Source of the DNA: Gentiana macrophylla
Taxonomy: Eukaryota; Streptophyta; Magnoliopsida; Gentianales; Gentianaceae
Direction: 5' to 3'
DNA length: 64,000 nt
NCBI GenBank assembly: GCA_026214975.1
Contig: CM047805.1
Location: 2,914,001 to 2,978,000, forward strand
The notes below the pieces were generated by a model. It made no database searches. It was not told the origin of the DNA and saw nothing but the letters and a program-made list of their open reading frames with translations. The translations under genes and the position numbers were made by a program. This document shows positions 42,364-55,156 of the stretch, one piece after another (the stretch's first letter is position 1; each line of letters starts with the position of its first letter).

Positions 42364-44174
42364 TGTTGAAAAGGTGTCCTAAACCCAATTGGGTTGGACA
42401 GGATCCGACCGGGTCGGGTCGTTTACAGTCTATTTAGTTCATGTAATAACTTTATTATGATTAATAAAAGTACTTATGTTATTATATATTGTTTATCTTC
42501 ATATTATTTGTTGTATATATATAGTAACGTCCCTAGTATCAATCTGTGATAGAGAAACCATGATAGTGATTATGGTTGATGAGATCTCTAATCACTATAA
42601 CAAGGTTGGTACTTAAATGTCTCTAGTCTTATGTATTATCAAATGGGACATTGATAGTATAATCAGACTAGCACGTATTGGATGTCTTCTATCTTTTAGA
42701 AGGTAGGGATAGATCTCGTCTATCAAAGTGTAGAGACACTTGGACTGTACGTGGACGTGTATTAGAGAATGCGTACGTTAGACTGACCCACTTACATTAA
42801 GTGTCACACTATGTGGCGGTTGTGTAGTTATCCTTTTGACCGGAGTCTTCATGGCATCACGGTGTGGATTGTCATGCTTTGACACTATTGAGATTTCTCC
42901 TAACCACGGGGCGATCATGCGGTAGTGATTGGGTATGATATTGAAGCATGCGGAGTATACATGATTGGTCGTCCGGGAATCGCGTATCCTATGATTGGGA
43001 TCGAATATCCGAAATGGCCTTCTTATAAGGAATGTCTAGCTCTCGAGAATCTTTGCAAAGTGGGAGTAAATGTGTTATTCCGAGAGAGCATGATATTCAG
43101 ATTATAAGATACGATCGTCAATGTATTGACACTCGAGATCTGATCGTATGAATATTATTACAAATGATAGGATTGTAAGTTACACGGTAAGCGCTTCACA
43201 TGAAAGGTAGTAGTCATTGCTTTTGACTCTTCCGATGATTGGGGGTCACGGTGTGTTGCTAGACGCTATCCCGTGATCGTTAGGTATGAAGGGCATTTTA
43301 GTAAATTGCACTTTGTGTCTACGGCCAACATATTCGGAAGCCTATCGGGTCACACACATATGAACATCGAGTCGGATTAAAATGCGGTTATAGTTGATAA
43401 CCAAATAAGGAAAGTTTATCTACAGACTATAAAGGTTATAGTGGTAAATTAATATGGTGGTATTTATTTATTATGAATAAATTAAATACAATATATTAAT
43501 TATATATAAATTATATTAATTAAAGAATATTCCGGAAGTCAATTAGTTGACTAATGGGGCGCCACTTTTATGTGTATAAGATACACTTGGATTGTGCACT
43601 TTAATTAATAAGATTGCCATAATATTAATATAAGATATTAATTGATTTTGAAAAATAGATTTATGGTAATAAGATAATTATAATCAATATAGGATATTGG
43701 CAAAATAAATTATAATTAAAGAGATAAATCAATCTAGTTGATTTTCCTTATTTTATTGAAAAAGGTTTTCTCCTCCTCCACACCATATGGCGCCCAACCA
43801 CTATATATAGGAGGTGGGTGTCAAGCTCTTTTGTACAACACAATTGCAAGAGTTCATAATTCTTGTGTAAAATAGAGAGCCTTCCATAGTGAGTTTGTGA
43901 GGGAAGAAAAGGTCCATCTAGCGAAACGGAGTTTTTCCGATATCAATCCAAGGAGGATTCCGGCAAGGGGTTCGTGTGGATTAGCGATAGAGGCCGGACA
44001 CGTGGACGGCTTGCGCATTGAACTACTCTCTGTTGGCGGTCAAAGCAACGATCTTATAGATCATCAGAGGTATAACCGTCAAACTACTTAACGTGTTTAT
44101 TGCATTAAACGAAGAACGATCTAAAAGGAAATCAAAATTTTAAATTCATTTGCGTTAAACTAGTGATTTCTAAC
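42364..44174 (+). repeat. 5' LTR of C
   Basis: About 1.81 kb from TGTTGAAAAGG to TTTCTAAC. TATA CTATATATAG at 43801-43810. Followed by a PBS. It aligns with the 3' LTR with only scattered differences and, more distantly, with the solo LTR at 7350-9281. Confidence 0.95.
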
Positions 44175-44177
44175 GGT

Positions 44178-44189
44178 GGTAGCAGAGCG
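44178..44189 (+). other. Primer-binding site of C
   Basis: TGGTAGCAGAGC against the usual copia TGGTATCAGAGC (initiator tRNA-Met 3' end), three to four bases after the LTR. Confidence 0.8.
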
Positions 44190-46132
44190 GACTTGAGCTT
44201 AAGCAATAAGCATAATTTAAATGCGTAGTATTTAATCGATAGATGCAAGATTTAAATCACTAAACGTTAAAACAAAAAAACAAAAATTAGGGTTCTTGGG
44301 GGTCGGCCCATTGGTGGCGCCCCCTCCAAGGGGCGGCGGCGGTGGCCCTAGGGCTGCCGTCGTCGATATCATCTTCCAATGGGGAGATCGACCCCTTTTG
44401 TTTTGTGATATTTATTGTGCATAGATATCTCGTTTGTTTAGTTGTGTCGTATGGCCAACCAATGGTTCAAATAGTTTGGACCATTGGGAAACCATATGGC
44501 ATATTGGCCTTTCCAAATTTTGATTTGGAATAGCCTCAGAGTCCTTTCCAAATATTTGATTTGGAATAGGTTTAAGCCTAAGCCACTTCCAAAATTTTGA
44601 TTTTGGAAAGTGGCTGTGCCTAAACTAAAACTATTTGGCCTTTCCAAATATTTGATTTGGAATAGGCCAGGCCTTTCCAAATATTTGATTTGGAATAGGT
44701 TTAGGCACAAGCCACTTCCAAAATTTTGATTTTGGAAAGTGGCTGTGCCTAGACTAAAATAATTTGGTCTTTCCAAATATTTGATTTGGAATAGGCCAGG
44801 CCCTTTCAAATATTTGATTTGTAAAGGCTTAGCTTCAGCCACTTCAAAATTTTGATTTTGGAAAGTGGCCAGGCCTAAGCTAAACTTAGTTTTGGAAAGG
44901 AAACAAATAGGAGACTTTATAATTTTAATTTTATATTTTGAATAGTTCAAATTTAATTAAAATTGAAATCGATTTAAAATTAAATGTTAATTTTAATTTT
45001 CGATTAAGTCATATAATTAATCAAAAGTTATTTAATTATTTGACATGATAAAATAAAGACGCATGAGTAGTTAAAATTAGAATTTAATCTTTTTCATAAG
45101 ATAAAATTGTATGGATTAGATGTGTAGATATAATATGATTATATGGACCCCGATTGATCATGGACTCGACCAATAGGATAGATGAGAATGTTTTCTTTAT
45201 GTTGGTTTTTGAAAAATTGTCCTAGGCCGTTATGAAGAACGTGACCTAGTTTACTTTTTGTAATTATCCCATTCCCGTTAGCTCCCCCCCGTGTGCGGCG
45301 GGTGTAATTATTTATTATGTAACAAGAATGGAGCAAGAAGTTGAAGACCAAGGAGAGATAAAGAACACATTGGCGTACAGCAATAAAGATCCTATTGGCG
45401 GTTGCAGATACCCTTAGTTTGTGACCCGCGGTTTCGTCAGTTTGTATTCGAAACCGCACCTAGGAAAAGTCCATGATCATACCGGTTATTTTATGCGCGG
45501 AATGTTGTGTATGTTTTACTTTATATGATATCGTAGTAATATGCATATAGTAGATGAGACCATAATTAAACCAAATTAATTAAGTGAATTAATTTAAAAA
45601 TTATTCCCACGCCAAAAATCGAGCCAAAATTGTCTCCCGATATTATAATGACGGTGAAGAGCCTTTGTTCGGATCCAACTGATCGACCACCGTCGGGAGT
45701 TGACCTACCACGGGTATATCGTTATTATCGAGATATGATCGTCACGAGATCTCATGAATATCGGGTTGTGACTCGACTGAAGTCTTTCGGTGATTGGCCT
45801 CCGTCAGGGCCGTCTGACTTTAGAGACAAAGCGGGCGATCGCCACATGTAGATGCGGACTGTCAAAGAGTTGACCAGTCAACCACTGGGTGTCGCATATG
45901 ATGCGACTGGTAGGAGTACCTACCTTTCGAAATTGCCGAGATTGATCGACCACCGTCGGGGATTAAGGCGACTAGATTGGATCCCAGCCACTAAAGAATT
46001 AGTCAAATTCTTGAAAGCCAATTGGGAATAGTTGGCTAGTGGGAGTAAAACCTTAGGAGATTTTTAAGTGCAAATTTAGGGTTTTACATACATGAATTTT
46101 ACTTATTCTATCTTTATTTATTGTTGTAGAAA
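44190..46132 (+). other. Long untranslated leader of C
   Basis: Nearly 2 kb between PBS and gag with no supported gene. It holds three large hairpins in tandem (44583-44868), smaller TTCCAAAT-type hairpins between them, and two copies of TGATCGACCACCGTCGGG (45681 and 45948). Confidence 0.75.
44505..44870 (+). repeat. Tandem hairpin repeats in the C leader
   Basis: Unit of about 128 bp, nearly three copies. Each has a hairpin with arms CCACTTCCAAAAT and ATTTTGGAAAGTGG (44583-44613, 44712-44742, 44839-44868) plus shorter hairpins TTCCAAAT-ATTTG-ATTTGGAA. Because the units are inverted repeats, both strands give repetitive translations; these are not genes. Confidence 0.8.
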
Positions 46133-46990
46133 ATGTCGAACAAATTGAACCTCCGTTTTATCATCGAAAACAAGCTTGACGAAACTAATTTTCTCGATTG
46201 GGAAAGAAACCTCAAAATCGTTTTGAGGCACGAGAAGATTGGCTATGTCTTGGGACGAGGCCCTACCGGAAAAGCCCGCCGAGGGTTCGGGCCGCAGATG
46301 TTGTCGAGAAGTACAACAAGCAATCGCTCGACAAGATCGATGCTACATGTATCATGCTTGCTTCTATGACACTGAGCGCGCAGAAGCTTGCATGAGTCTA
46401 TGGGACGCCTACTCTATCATGGTCCACCTGAAGGAACTTTATGCTTCTCGGTCTCGACCGAGAGGTACGAGGTCTCAAGGCCCTGTTTAGTTGTAAGATG
46501 GCATACGGGGATTCTTTGTGGGGTCACACGTGCTTAAAATGATCGGGTACATAGAGAGGCTTGGGAAGCGGGCCACAAGTTAGAACGAGAGTTGAGTATT
46601 GACTTGATTCGCAATCTCTACCGATTCATTCTCATGATTCGTGATGAATCGTCACATGAACAAGATAGATTGCTCCTTGCGGAGTTATTGAACATGTTGA
46701 AGACTGCCGAGGGCACCGTAGGGAAGGGAAAGCAAGTGTTCTTTGGTCACTTGAGCAAGGGCAAGGCTAAAGCCCAAAAGAAGTCCAAGAAGGCGAAGGT
46801 CGCACCTAAGCCAACGCCTAAGATAGCGAAAGATAAATCCAAGGATGCTTGCTTCCATTGCGGTGAGACCGGACATTGGAGGAGAAACTGCAAAGGCTTC
46901 TTGAGTACCAAGAAGAAGCATTCTAATGCTTCGACTTCAGGTATATTTATGATTGAGATCAATATTGCTTCTTCTAAGTCTAACCACTAG
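46133..46990 (+). pseudogene. gag: C gag
   Basis: Starts MSNKLNLRFIIENKLDETNF with LDWERNLKIVLRHEKIGYVL, a common start of plant copia Gag. Frame changes occur around 46250-46400 and 46490-46590. The last part, open from 46592, has a Lys-rich stretch and CFHCGETGHWRRNC, an intact CCHC zinc knuckle (about 46852-46893). Confidence 0.75.
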
Positions 46991-48204
46991 GTATTAGATC
47001 ATTGGTTGTGGTTCTCATATTTGTACTGAATATGCTGGGGACTAAGAAGAACTAGAGATCCGAGGAAAGGAGAGGTGGACCTACGCGTTGGAAATGGAGC
47101 AAGTGTTTGTTGCTATTTGGTGTGTAGGAGTTTATTTTCTTTCATTTCCCGAGTGGGCTAGTACTAGAACTCAATAATCGTTATTTTGTTCCCGCTCTTA
47201 CGAAGAGCATTATTTCTATTTCCGCATTAGATGTTGATGGTTTTTCATTTACGTTTGAGAATAAATGTTGTTCTTTTTCACGTGATGGAATCTTTTATGG
47301 TACTGGCATACTTAGCAATGGTCTCTACATATTAGATATGAATGTTGACGTACTTAATATAAATAACAAGAAAGCCAAAACAAATGACTTGAATGAATCC
47401 TACTTATGGCATTGTAGACTTGTCCATATAAATAAGAATCGCATTTCCAAACTTTATAAAGATGGAATGTTGGATCAATTCGACACGAATCGTTTGGACG
47501 TATCACGAAGCTTGTTTACTTGGCAAGATGACAAAGTCACCTTTCGATGGCAAAGGGATAAGAACCAATGAATTACTTGAGCTCATACACACCGATGTGT
47601 GTGTGGCCCAATGTCAATTCAAGCCAAAGGAGGATACTCTTATTTTATCACTTTCACAGATGACCGTTTCGTTATGGTTATATATACTTAATGAAGTATA
47701 AGTCTGAAGCTTTTGAAAAGTTCAAGGAATTCAGAAGCGAAGTGGAGAAACAACTAGGTAAAGAAATCAAAACACTTCGATCCGATCGAGGTGGAGAATA
47801 CCTAGATGGAGAGTTTCAAGATTATTTGAAGGAGAATGGGATTCTACTGAATGGACTCCTCCCGGACGCCACAAATGAATGGCGTGTTCGAGAGGAGGAA
47901 CCGCACCTTGTTAGACATGGTGCGATCCATGATGAGCTACGTGATTCTTCCAAAATCGTTTTGGGGTATGCTCTTGAAACCGCATCCTATACATCGAACC
48001 GAGTTCCATCAGAGACGGTTGAGTCCACTCTTATGAAGTGTTCAAAGGGAAGAAACCAACACTAGGTTACATGAAACCTTGGGGATGTCCGATTTATATG
48101 AAACGGACCATGCGACAAGCTGGAACCTAGATCGACAAATGTCTGTTTGTGGGTTATCCTAGGAAACCAAATGATACCAATTTTACCATCCCGAGGAACA
48201 AAAG
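46985..48204 (+). pseudogene. pol: C pol: protease and integrase
   Basis: Protease remnant near 46990-47030 (LD-x-GCGSHIC with a base change that breaks the frame). The integrase zinc part is YLWHCRLVHINKNRISKLYK (47401-47460) followed by CLLGKMTKSPF. Core: ELIHTDVC, TLRSDRGGEYLDGEF and ERRNRTLLDMVRSMM (catalytic Glu region). At least four frameshifts. Confidence 0.75.
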
Positions 48205-50021
48205 GTGTTTGTTGCCGGGATCGCCACTTCTAGAGAAAGAGTTTATTCGGATAGGGTCGGTGGGAGTAAAATTGATCTTGAAGAAATTCGAGAACCACTT
48301 ACGGATGACAGTCCGTTGATGGAAGTAGAGGAGACACCACATACAAATGTGGCGCCACCCTCTACTGTAGACACACTAGCACCTCGAAGATCCACCAGGG
48401 AACGCCGTGAACCCGAAAGGTACACTGGCGTGTATCTCATGGAAGATGAGGACCCTAGAACTTATGAGGAAGTGCTATTAAGGAATGACAAAGAGAAATG
48501 GCTGGAAGCCATGAATTCTGAAATGGAATCCATGAAAGACAACCAAGTTTGGAACTTAGTTGACCCACCTGAGGGAATAGTTCCCATAGGGTGTAAATGG
48601 GTCTTTAAGAGAAAGACCGACATGGACGGTAACGTGACTACCTACAAGGCTAGGTTAGTGGCAAAAGGTTATAAGCAAAGACAAGGAGTTGACTATGACG
48701 AAACCTTTTCGCCTGTTGCCATGTTAAAATCCATTAGAATTTTGCTCGCTATTGCAGCATACCATGATTACGAAATCTGGCAGATGGATGTGAAAACAGC
48801 TTTCCTTAACGGGAACCTGTCTGAGGAAGTGTATATGACACAGCCTGAGGGTTTCACAACCAATGACGCCAGGATGGTGTGTAAACTGCAAAGATCCATT
48901 TATGGGTTAAAGCAAGCTTCTCGGAGTTGGAATCTTCGCTTTGATGAGATAATCAAACAGTTTGATTTCATCAAGAATGAAGATGAGCCCTGTGTTTACA
49001 AGAAGGTTAGTGGGAGTGCCATTGTGTTCTTAGTGCTTTATGTAGATGACATATTGCTCATAGGGAATGATGTGCCTATGTTACAATCAGTCAAAGCTTG
49101 GTTATCCAAGAACTTTCTATGAAGGACTTGGGTGATGCAAATTATATTCTAGGAATAAAGATCTATAGAGATAGATCTAAAAGGTTGCTTGGTCTGTCGC
49201 AATCCACCTACATAGACAAGATGCTGAAGAGATTCAGCATGGAGCAGTCCAAGAAAGGATTGCTGCCCATGTCACATGGGGTCTACCTGTCAAAGGGAAT
49301 GAGTCCTAAGACAGAGGAGGAAAGGGCACAAATGAGTAAAGTCCCTTATGCTTCGGCAATCGGGTCTATCATGTATGCCATGTTATGCACAAGACAGGAC
49401 GTCTCCGTACCTCTTAGTATGACTAGTAGGTACCGGTCAATCCAGGTGATGGTCACTGGATTGCGAGTCAAGAATATCCTTAAGTACTTGAGACGTACTA
49501 GGGATATGTTCTTGGTTTTCGGAACGATGATTTAGTATTACGAGGTTACACGGATGCCGGTTTCAAACCGACAAGGATGACTTTAAGTCACAACTGGATT
49601 TGTTTTCACGCTTAACGGGCGGGCGAAAGGGTGGAAGAGTTCCAAGCAAGAGACTACGGCGGACTCTACAACGGAAGCCGAATACATAGCAGACCTCGGA
49701 GGCGGCAAAGGAAGCGATTTGGATGAAGAAGTTCATCACTGAGCTCGGTGTGGTTCCCTCCATTGAAGGTCCAGTGCCTCTGTACTGTGATAATAATGGA
49801 GCGATATCTCAGTCAAAGGAACCAAGGTCTCATCGAAGTCCAAACATGTGCTACTGGCGCTATCACTTGATTTAGAGATAGTAGATAGAGGAGATGTAAA
49901 GATAGAGAAAGTCCACACGGATGATAACATAGCTGATCCGTTAACCAAGGCATTGTCTCAAGCTAAGCATGAGAAACATGTTCACTTGCACGGGCTTCGG
50001 CATATGGGTGATTGGTTTTAG
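48205..50021 (+). pseudogene. pol: C pol: reverse transcriptase and RNase H
   Basis: RT is almost intact in one frame (48205-49122): WLEAMNSEMESMKDNQVW, GCKWVFKRKTD, YKARLVAKGYKQRQGVDYDE, QMDVKTAFLNGNL (Asp), YGLKQASRSWN and FLVLYVDDILLIGND (YVDD). It continues after a frameshift with DLGDANYILGIKI and SAIGSIMYAML. RNase H remnants: STTEAEYIA, LYCDNNGAI and HTDDNIADPLTKAL. The stop at 50019-50021 comes just before the polypurine tract. Confidence 0.85.
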
Positions 50022-50035
50022 GCCAAGTGGGAGAT

Positions 50036-51855
50036 TGTTGAAAAGGTGTCCTAAACCCAATTGGGTTGGACCGGATCCGACCGGGTCGGGTCGTTTACAG
50101 TCTATTTAGTTCATGTAATAACTTTATTATGATTAATAAAAGCACTTATGTTATTATATATTGTTTATCTTCATATTATTTGTTGTATATATATAGTAAC
50201 GTCCCTAGTATCAATCTATGATAGAGAAACCATGATAGTGATTATGGTTGATGAGATCTCTAATCACTATAACAAGGTTGGTACTTAAATGTCTCTAGTC
50301 TTATGTATTATCAAATGGGACATTGATAGTATAATCAGACTAGCACGTATTGGATGTCTTCTATCTTTTAGAAGGTAGGGATAGATCTCGTCTATCAAAG
50401 TGTAGAGACACTTGGACTGTACGTGGACGTGTATTAGAGAATGCGTACGTTAGACTGACCCACTTACATTAAGTGTCACACTATGTGGCGGTTGTGTAGT
50501 TATCCTTTTGACCGGAGTCTTCATGGCATCACGGTGTGGATTGTCATGCTTTGACACTATTGAGATTTCTCCTAACCACGGGGCGATCATGCGGTAGTGA
50601 TTGGGTATGATATTGAAGCATGCGGAGTATACATGATTGGTTGTCCGGGAATCGCGTATCCTATGATTGGGATCGAATATCCGAAATGGCCTTCTTATAA
50701 GGAATGTCTAGCTCTCGAGAATCTTTGCAAAGTGGGAGTAAATGTGTTATTCTGAGAGAGCATGATATCCAGATTATAAGATACGATCGTCAATGTATTG
50801 ACACTCGAGATCTGATCGTATGGATATTATTACGTTGATAGGATTGTAAGTTACACGGTAAGCGCTTCACATGAAAGGTAGTAGTCATTGCTTTTGACTC
50901 TTCCGATGATTGGGGTCACGGTGTGTTGCTGCCAGACGCTATCCCGTGATCGTTAGGTATGAAGGGCATTTTAGTAAATTGCACTTTGTGTCTACGGCCA
51001 ACATATTCGGAAGCCTATCGGGTCACACACATATGAACATCGAGTCGGATTAAAATGCGGTTATAGTTGATAACCAAATAAGGAAAGTTTATCTCTAGAC
51101 TATAAAGGTTATAGTGGTAAATTAATATGGTGGTATTTATTTATTATGAATAAATTAAATACAATATATTAATTATATATAAATTATATTAATTAAAGAA
51201 TATTCCGGAAGTCAATTAGTTGACTAATGGGGTGCCACTTTTATGTGTATAAGATACACTTGGATTGTGCACTTTAATTAATAAGATTGCCATAATATTA
51301 ATATAAGATATTAATTGATTTTGAAAAATAGATTTATGGTAATAAGATAATTATAATCAATATAGGATATTGGCAAAATAAATTATAATTAAAGAGATAA
51401 ATCAATCTAGTTGATTTTCCTTATTTTATTGGAAAAAGGTTTTCTCCTCCTCCACACCATATGGGGCGCCCCAACCACTATATATAGGAGGTGGGTGTCA
51501 AGCTCTTTTGTACAACACAATTGCAAGAGTTCATAATTCTTGTGTAAAATAGAGAGCCTTCCATAGTGAGTTTGTGAGGGAAGAAAAGGTCCAGTCTAGC
51601 AGCCGGAGTTTTTCCGATATCAATCCAAGGAGGATTCCGGCAAGGGGTTCGTGTGGATTAGCGATAGAGGCCGGACACGTGGACGGCTTGCGCATTGAAC
51701 TACTCTCCGTTGGCGGTCAAAGCAAAGATCTTATAGATCATCTGAGGTATAACCGTCAAACTACTTAACGTGTTTATTGCATTAAACGAAGAACGATCTA
51801 GAAAAGGAAATCAAAATTTTAAATTCCGCTGCGTTAAACTAGTGATTTCCTAACA
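50036..51855 (+). repeat. 3' LTR of C
   Basis: 1820 bp, TGTTGAAAAGG...TTTCCTAACA. TATA at 51478-51487. Nearly identical to 42364-44174. Confidence 0.95.
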
Positions 51856-51860
51856 CTTCC

Positions 51861-53449
51861 ATATTTCTTAATGAGGCTTCTATCGTTCTCATTCTGGTAT
51901 CATGGCCACTCATAGATGTTTTTATTGTACTCATATCTTTAGTGACTGTACCTATAGAAGTCATCATTGTTTCCATATTTTTAGCTTGAGTAGACACCAC
52001 ACCCATCATATTTTCCATTAGTTTCTCCCATTTTTCAATCCCTTTTGCAGGCTGAGTTGAACTTTGAGTTACTGGTATACTTTGAGTGGTGTGTTGAGGA
52101 TAGGTTCTGGGTAATGATTGTAAATTCTGATTAGAGGTATCTCCCTGATAAACTTGATTATTAGACGAATTCCTATATGGAACTGGATATGGCGGTTGTC
52201 CGTGCTTACTAGGGTTTTCAGACCATCGAAAAGTTGGGTGATCTCTTCTAATAGCATTAAACGAGTTTGAATATGCATTGTTCAAATTCCTATGCTGCTG
52301 AAGAAAACTTACCTCCTCTCTCGAATATCCTTTTGGTTCTTCAATCCCTATTGGCATATTATCCTGATTTGAGTATTCAGTGGGTGTACTATTTTCTGAA
52401 CTTAGGTTTTTGTTAGATTGTAGGCCATCAAATTTTCTACTCAAATTATCCAAATGTGCTAGAACTTCACGTATTAGATGTACATTCTCCGCAAAAGCTA
52501 CTTTTTCGGTGCTAGAACCGGTTTCCCACATTCTGTTATTTTTGGAAATCTTTTCTATAGCATCGTAAACTGTTTGTGCTTCACTCATCATTAAAGAACC
52601 ACCACATGCATGGTCTACATCCGCACGTGAGTCTTTTCGTAATTTACGACAGAAAAGTTAGATTTGCATATCTAAGGAATAACCATGGTCGGGACAAGCT
52701 CTTAATAATTTTTTAAATCTTTCCCAGGCATTCCCAAGCGTTTCTTCAGATCCCTGTCTAAAGTTAGCAACCTCGACTTTTAATTCCAAATTTCGTCCTG
52801 GAGTGAAATATTGTTTCAAGAATTCGGTTTGAATATCCTCCCAACTAGTCAGTGAGTGAGGTGGAAGAGACATAAACCAATCTCATGCTCGTCCTTTTAA
52901 AGAAAAAGGAAACATAGACATTCTTGTTAATTCACGATGAGCACCTTGACTTTTGGCTGTATTGCACAATTCTTCAAAAAGATAGAGATGATGATGTGGA
53001 TCTTCATCATCCTCTCCTAGAAATTGGGCTCTTGCGTCAATTAAACCAAAAAGATGAGATTTAATTTCGAAATTGTTTGCTCCTTCATTTGGTAAAAGAA
53101 TGGGATTATTAGTCCGGTTCCTTCTTATGGTCTGATCACAAATAGGTCTCGGGTTTGGTGGGTTATTACGATTATTCTGGTTCCGATACTGATTATTCCT
53201 ATTATTAGGATTTTGATTATTATTAGGGTTAATAGGGTGTTGTCCATGCCCTAGAGCATGTTCTAGCCCTTGTTCAGGTGTTTCATCACTGATTTCGGCC
53301 ATTCTCGTATTTCTGTTTGAAGATGATTCGTGGTCAGGATTTCCCTGACTAGTATGACCACGTTTACTCTCTACTCTTAACTGCCTTTCGTAAGTATTTA
53401 TGTCAGGCTTATAAGGAGTGAGCGGGGCCTTACCACTTCTGGTCATCAA
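51861..53449 (-). pseudogene. gag: A gag
   Basis: Starts MMTRSGKAPLTPYKPD (53449), then an Asn/Arg/Pro-rich segment and the capsid core NNFEIKSHLFGLI, EDPHHHLYLFEELCNTAKSQG, RMSMFPFSLKGRA. A stop replaces Trp at about 52880. Then SLTSWEDIQTEFLKQYFTPG and ANFRQGSEETLGNAWERFKK, a stop at about 52660, and the C-terminal part with SEAQTVYDAIEKISKNNRMW and a helical end. This is standard Athila Gag. It is interrupted by C at 51860 and continues in frame at 42363. Confidence 0.85.
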
Positions 53450-53627
53450 CTAACGAAAATAGAAAATACTCGACTTTTGTAAAAGAAGAAAATTGGTAAC
53501 TCAAAGAAAGTAGATACCAACGAAAAATAAAATAGAAATGAGATAAGAGATAGTGTTGACTTATCCTCGAGAATTTTGAGCTGATACAAGTAGTAACCAT
53601 AGACACAAAGAAAAATTAGCGACGTGT

Positions 53628-53645
53628 TCCCCGGCAACGGCGCCA
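53628..53645 (-). other. Primer-binding site of A (tRNA-Asp)
   Basis: Plus strand TCCCCGGCAACGGCGCCA, identical to that of B; six bases from the LTR. Confidence 0.9.
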
Positions 53646-53931
53646 GAAAGCTGACGGACGTTTTCTAGTGCTATACAATCCTTACCGGCAGTGTACCGGG
53701 TCAAATTATAGTGCTAGTATGGTGAGTCAGGTGTCGAATCCTCAGGGAAATGTGGTAATTCTTTTAAGTGTCGTTAAACACCAAACAGCTATTATTATCT
53801 CGATCTAAATCGCAGGTTTTATCATACGAGTCGTTACTATACTAATAAACAGAAAATAATTTCATAAATCACAACTAAACTATTATTATATATATAAATA
53901 CATAAATATATATAGTAATACATAACCAGAT

Positions 53932-53934
<3 letters not shown>

Positions 53935-53991
<57 letters not shown>
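53935..53991. repeat. (TA)n microsatellite in A 5' LTR
   Basis: Nearly 60 bp of uninterrupted TA. Expanded compared with the same site in the 3' LTR. Confidence 0.9.
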
Positions 53992-53993
<2 letters not shown>

Positions 53994-54982
53994 AATATAT
54001 TAAATACTAATAATTATTATAGAACTAGCCAAGATATATATAATTGAATTATTCAATCTTTTCGGTTTAACGGATGTGCTCGATCTTCCTTTTATTAGGT
54101 CCAATTGAGTAAATGAAACGGTGCACTCTCGAGGTTGACAATTCCTCCTCACACGAGCGTATGAAATTGTCGGATGTCAATTTGTCATCGATTCAATCTC
54201 CACAACCGCGCCCATGCTAATCTCGATTAGTCTCGAGCAGTGCAGTACAAATCTACCCGGATAAAAGAGGTTGCTCCGTTTGTCAGACGGCCGATGTTAT
54301 TCAAAAGGCTCCGGTTGTCAGGCGGATCGATTTAACTTTCCGGTGTTAGTTTCAATTAAACTGTTGATTTTAACATTATTACGATCTTGAGCACAAATTT
54401 TAATAAGATTCATCTTTCCCAAGACAAATCTGCCCCCGGGTAGGAAATAGGATTCCGTTGTCACGCTTTCGCACGGCCAATTTTACCCTCCGGTTTTTCT
54501 ATCATTTATCTCATATCCTAACTTCTCTGGTCAGTTCATCGTTAGGTTATATGTTGTGATTCATTTTGATTAATTACTTCAATCTGAATATTATCAATAC
54601 GTTGCAAAATAGAAAAAGATTCAATTAACTCAATTTTTGTCAATTTTACTTAGATAACATTCATTTACCGAAAAGATCGAAATAATACGATTACATAACC
54701 TTGGTTAGTTATTAGATTTAGCCTAATAACATTATAACAATTAAAAAGATAAAAACAACAAACATAAATACTTTAGAAAATTACCCGATTACAACTGCTG
54801 ATTCAGAGGTCGTATTCTTCCGGACATTACAACGACTTCAACAACATTGATCTTCCGATAATTTCCCGAGCATTACAACGATACTACTATTTATTTATGG
54901 CATAAGGCCTATATACATACATACTACTAAGAAAAGAGGTTTAGAAAATATATTGGTACCCCTCTGCAGGCTGCATGAAATG

Positions 54983-55153
54983 TCCATTTATAGGCAGATT
55001 TTTCCTGGCCGGATCGATCCGGGATCAAGGTCGGATCGATCCGGGAATAAAAAACATTATCACTTGCTTATTTTCTGCAGAACCATGTGCTAATCATCAT
55101 TACTTCGCATTATTTGATAATCCGGATCGATCCGAGGTGATGTCGGATTGATC
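54983..55153 (-). promoter_or_regulatory. A 5' LTR promoter: TATA box and palindromes
   Basis: Same arrangement as 31621-31791: CCTATAAATG near 54983-54993, palindromes at 55009-55022, 55031-55044, 55123-55134 and a one-mismatch copy ending at about 55155. Confidence 0.65.
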
Positions 55154-55156
55154 CGT

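Larger units (their letters stand above)
42364..51855 (+). mobile_element. Ty1/copia retrotransposon C
   Basis: 9492 bp, complete ends and TSD. Two nearly identical LTRs (42364-44174; 50036-51855), PBS, a long leader with hairpin repeats, gag with zinc knuckle, protease, integrase, RT and RNase H, and a polypurine tract AAGTGGGAGA at 50025-50034. Copia order. Despite young LTRs the polyprotein has several frameshifts, some of which may be consensus errors. It is inserted into A gag in the opposite orientation. Confidence 0.95.
42359..51860. repeat. Target-site duplication CTTCC around C
   Basis: CTTCC at 42359-42363 and at 51856-51860, directly next to the TG and CA ends of C. Confidence 0.95.

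Noticed and set aside
44438..44950. 170-residue minus-strand frame with repeated FSLGTATFQNQNFG-like units
   Set aside because: It is the translation of the tandem hairpin repeats in the C leader. The open frame follows from the repeat length, with no domain and no promoter.
45630..45851. 73-residue plus-strand open frame in the C leader
   Set aside because: No motif, and overlapping non-coding repeats of TGATCGACCACCGTCGGG; treated as leader.
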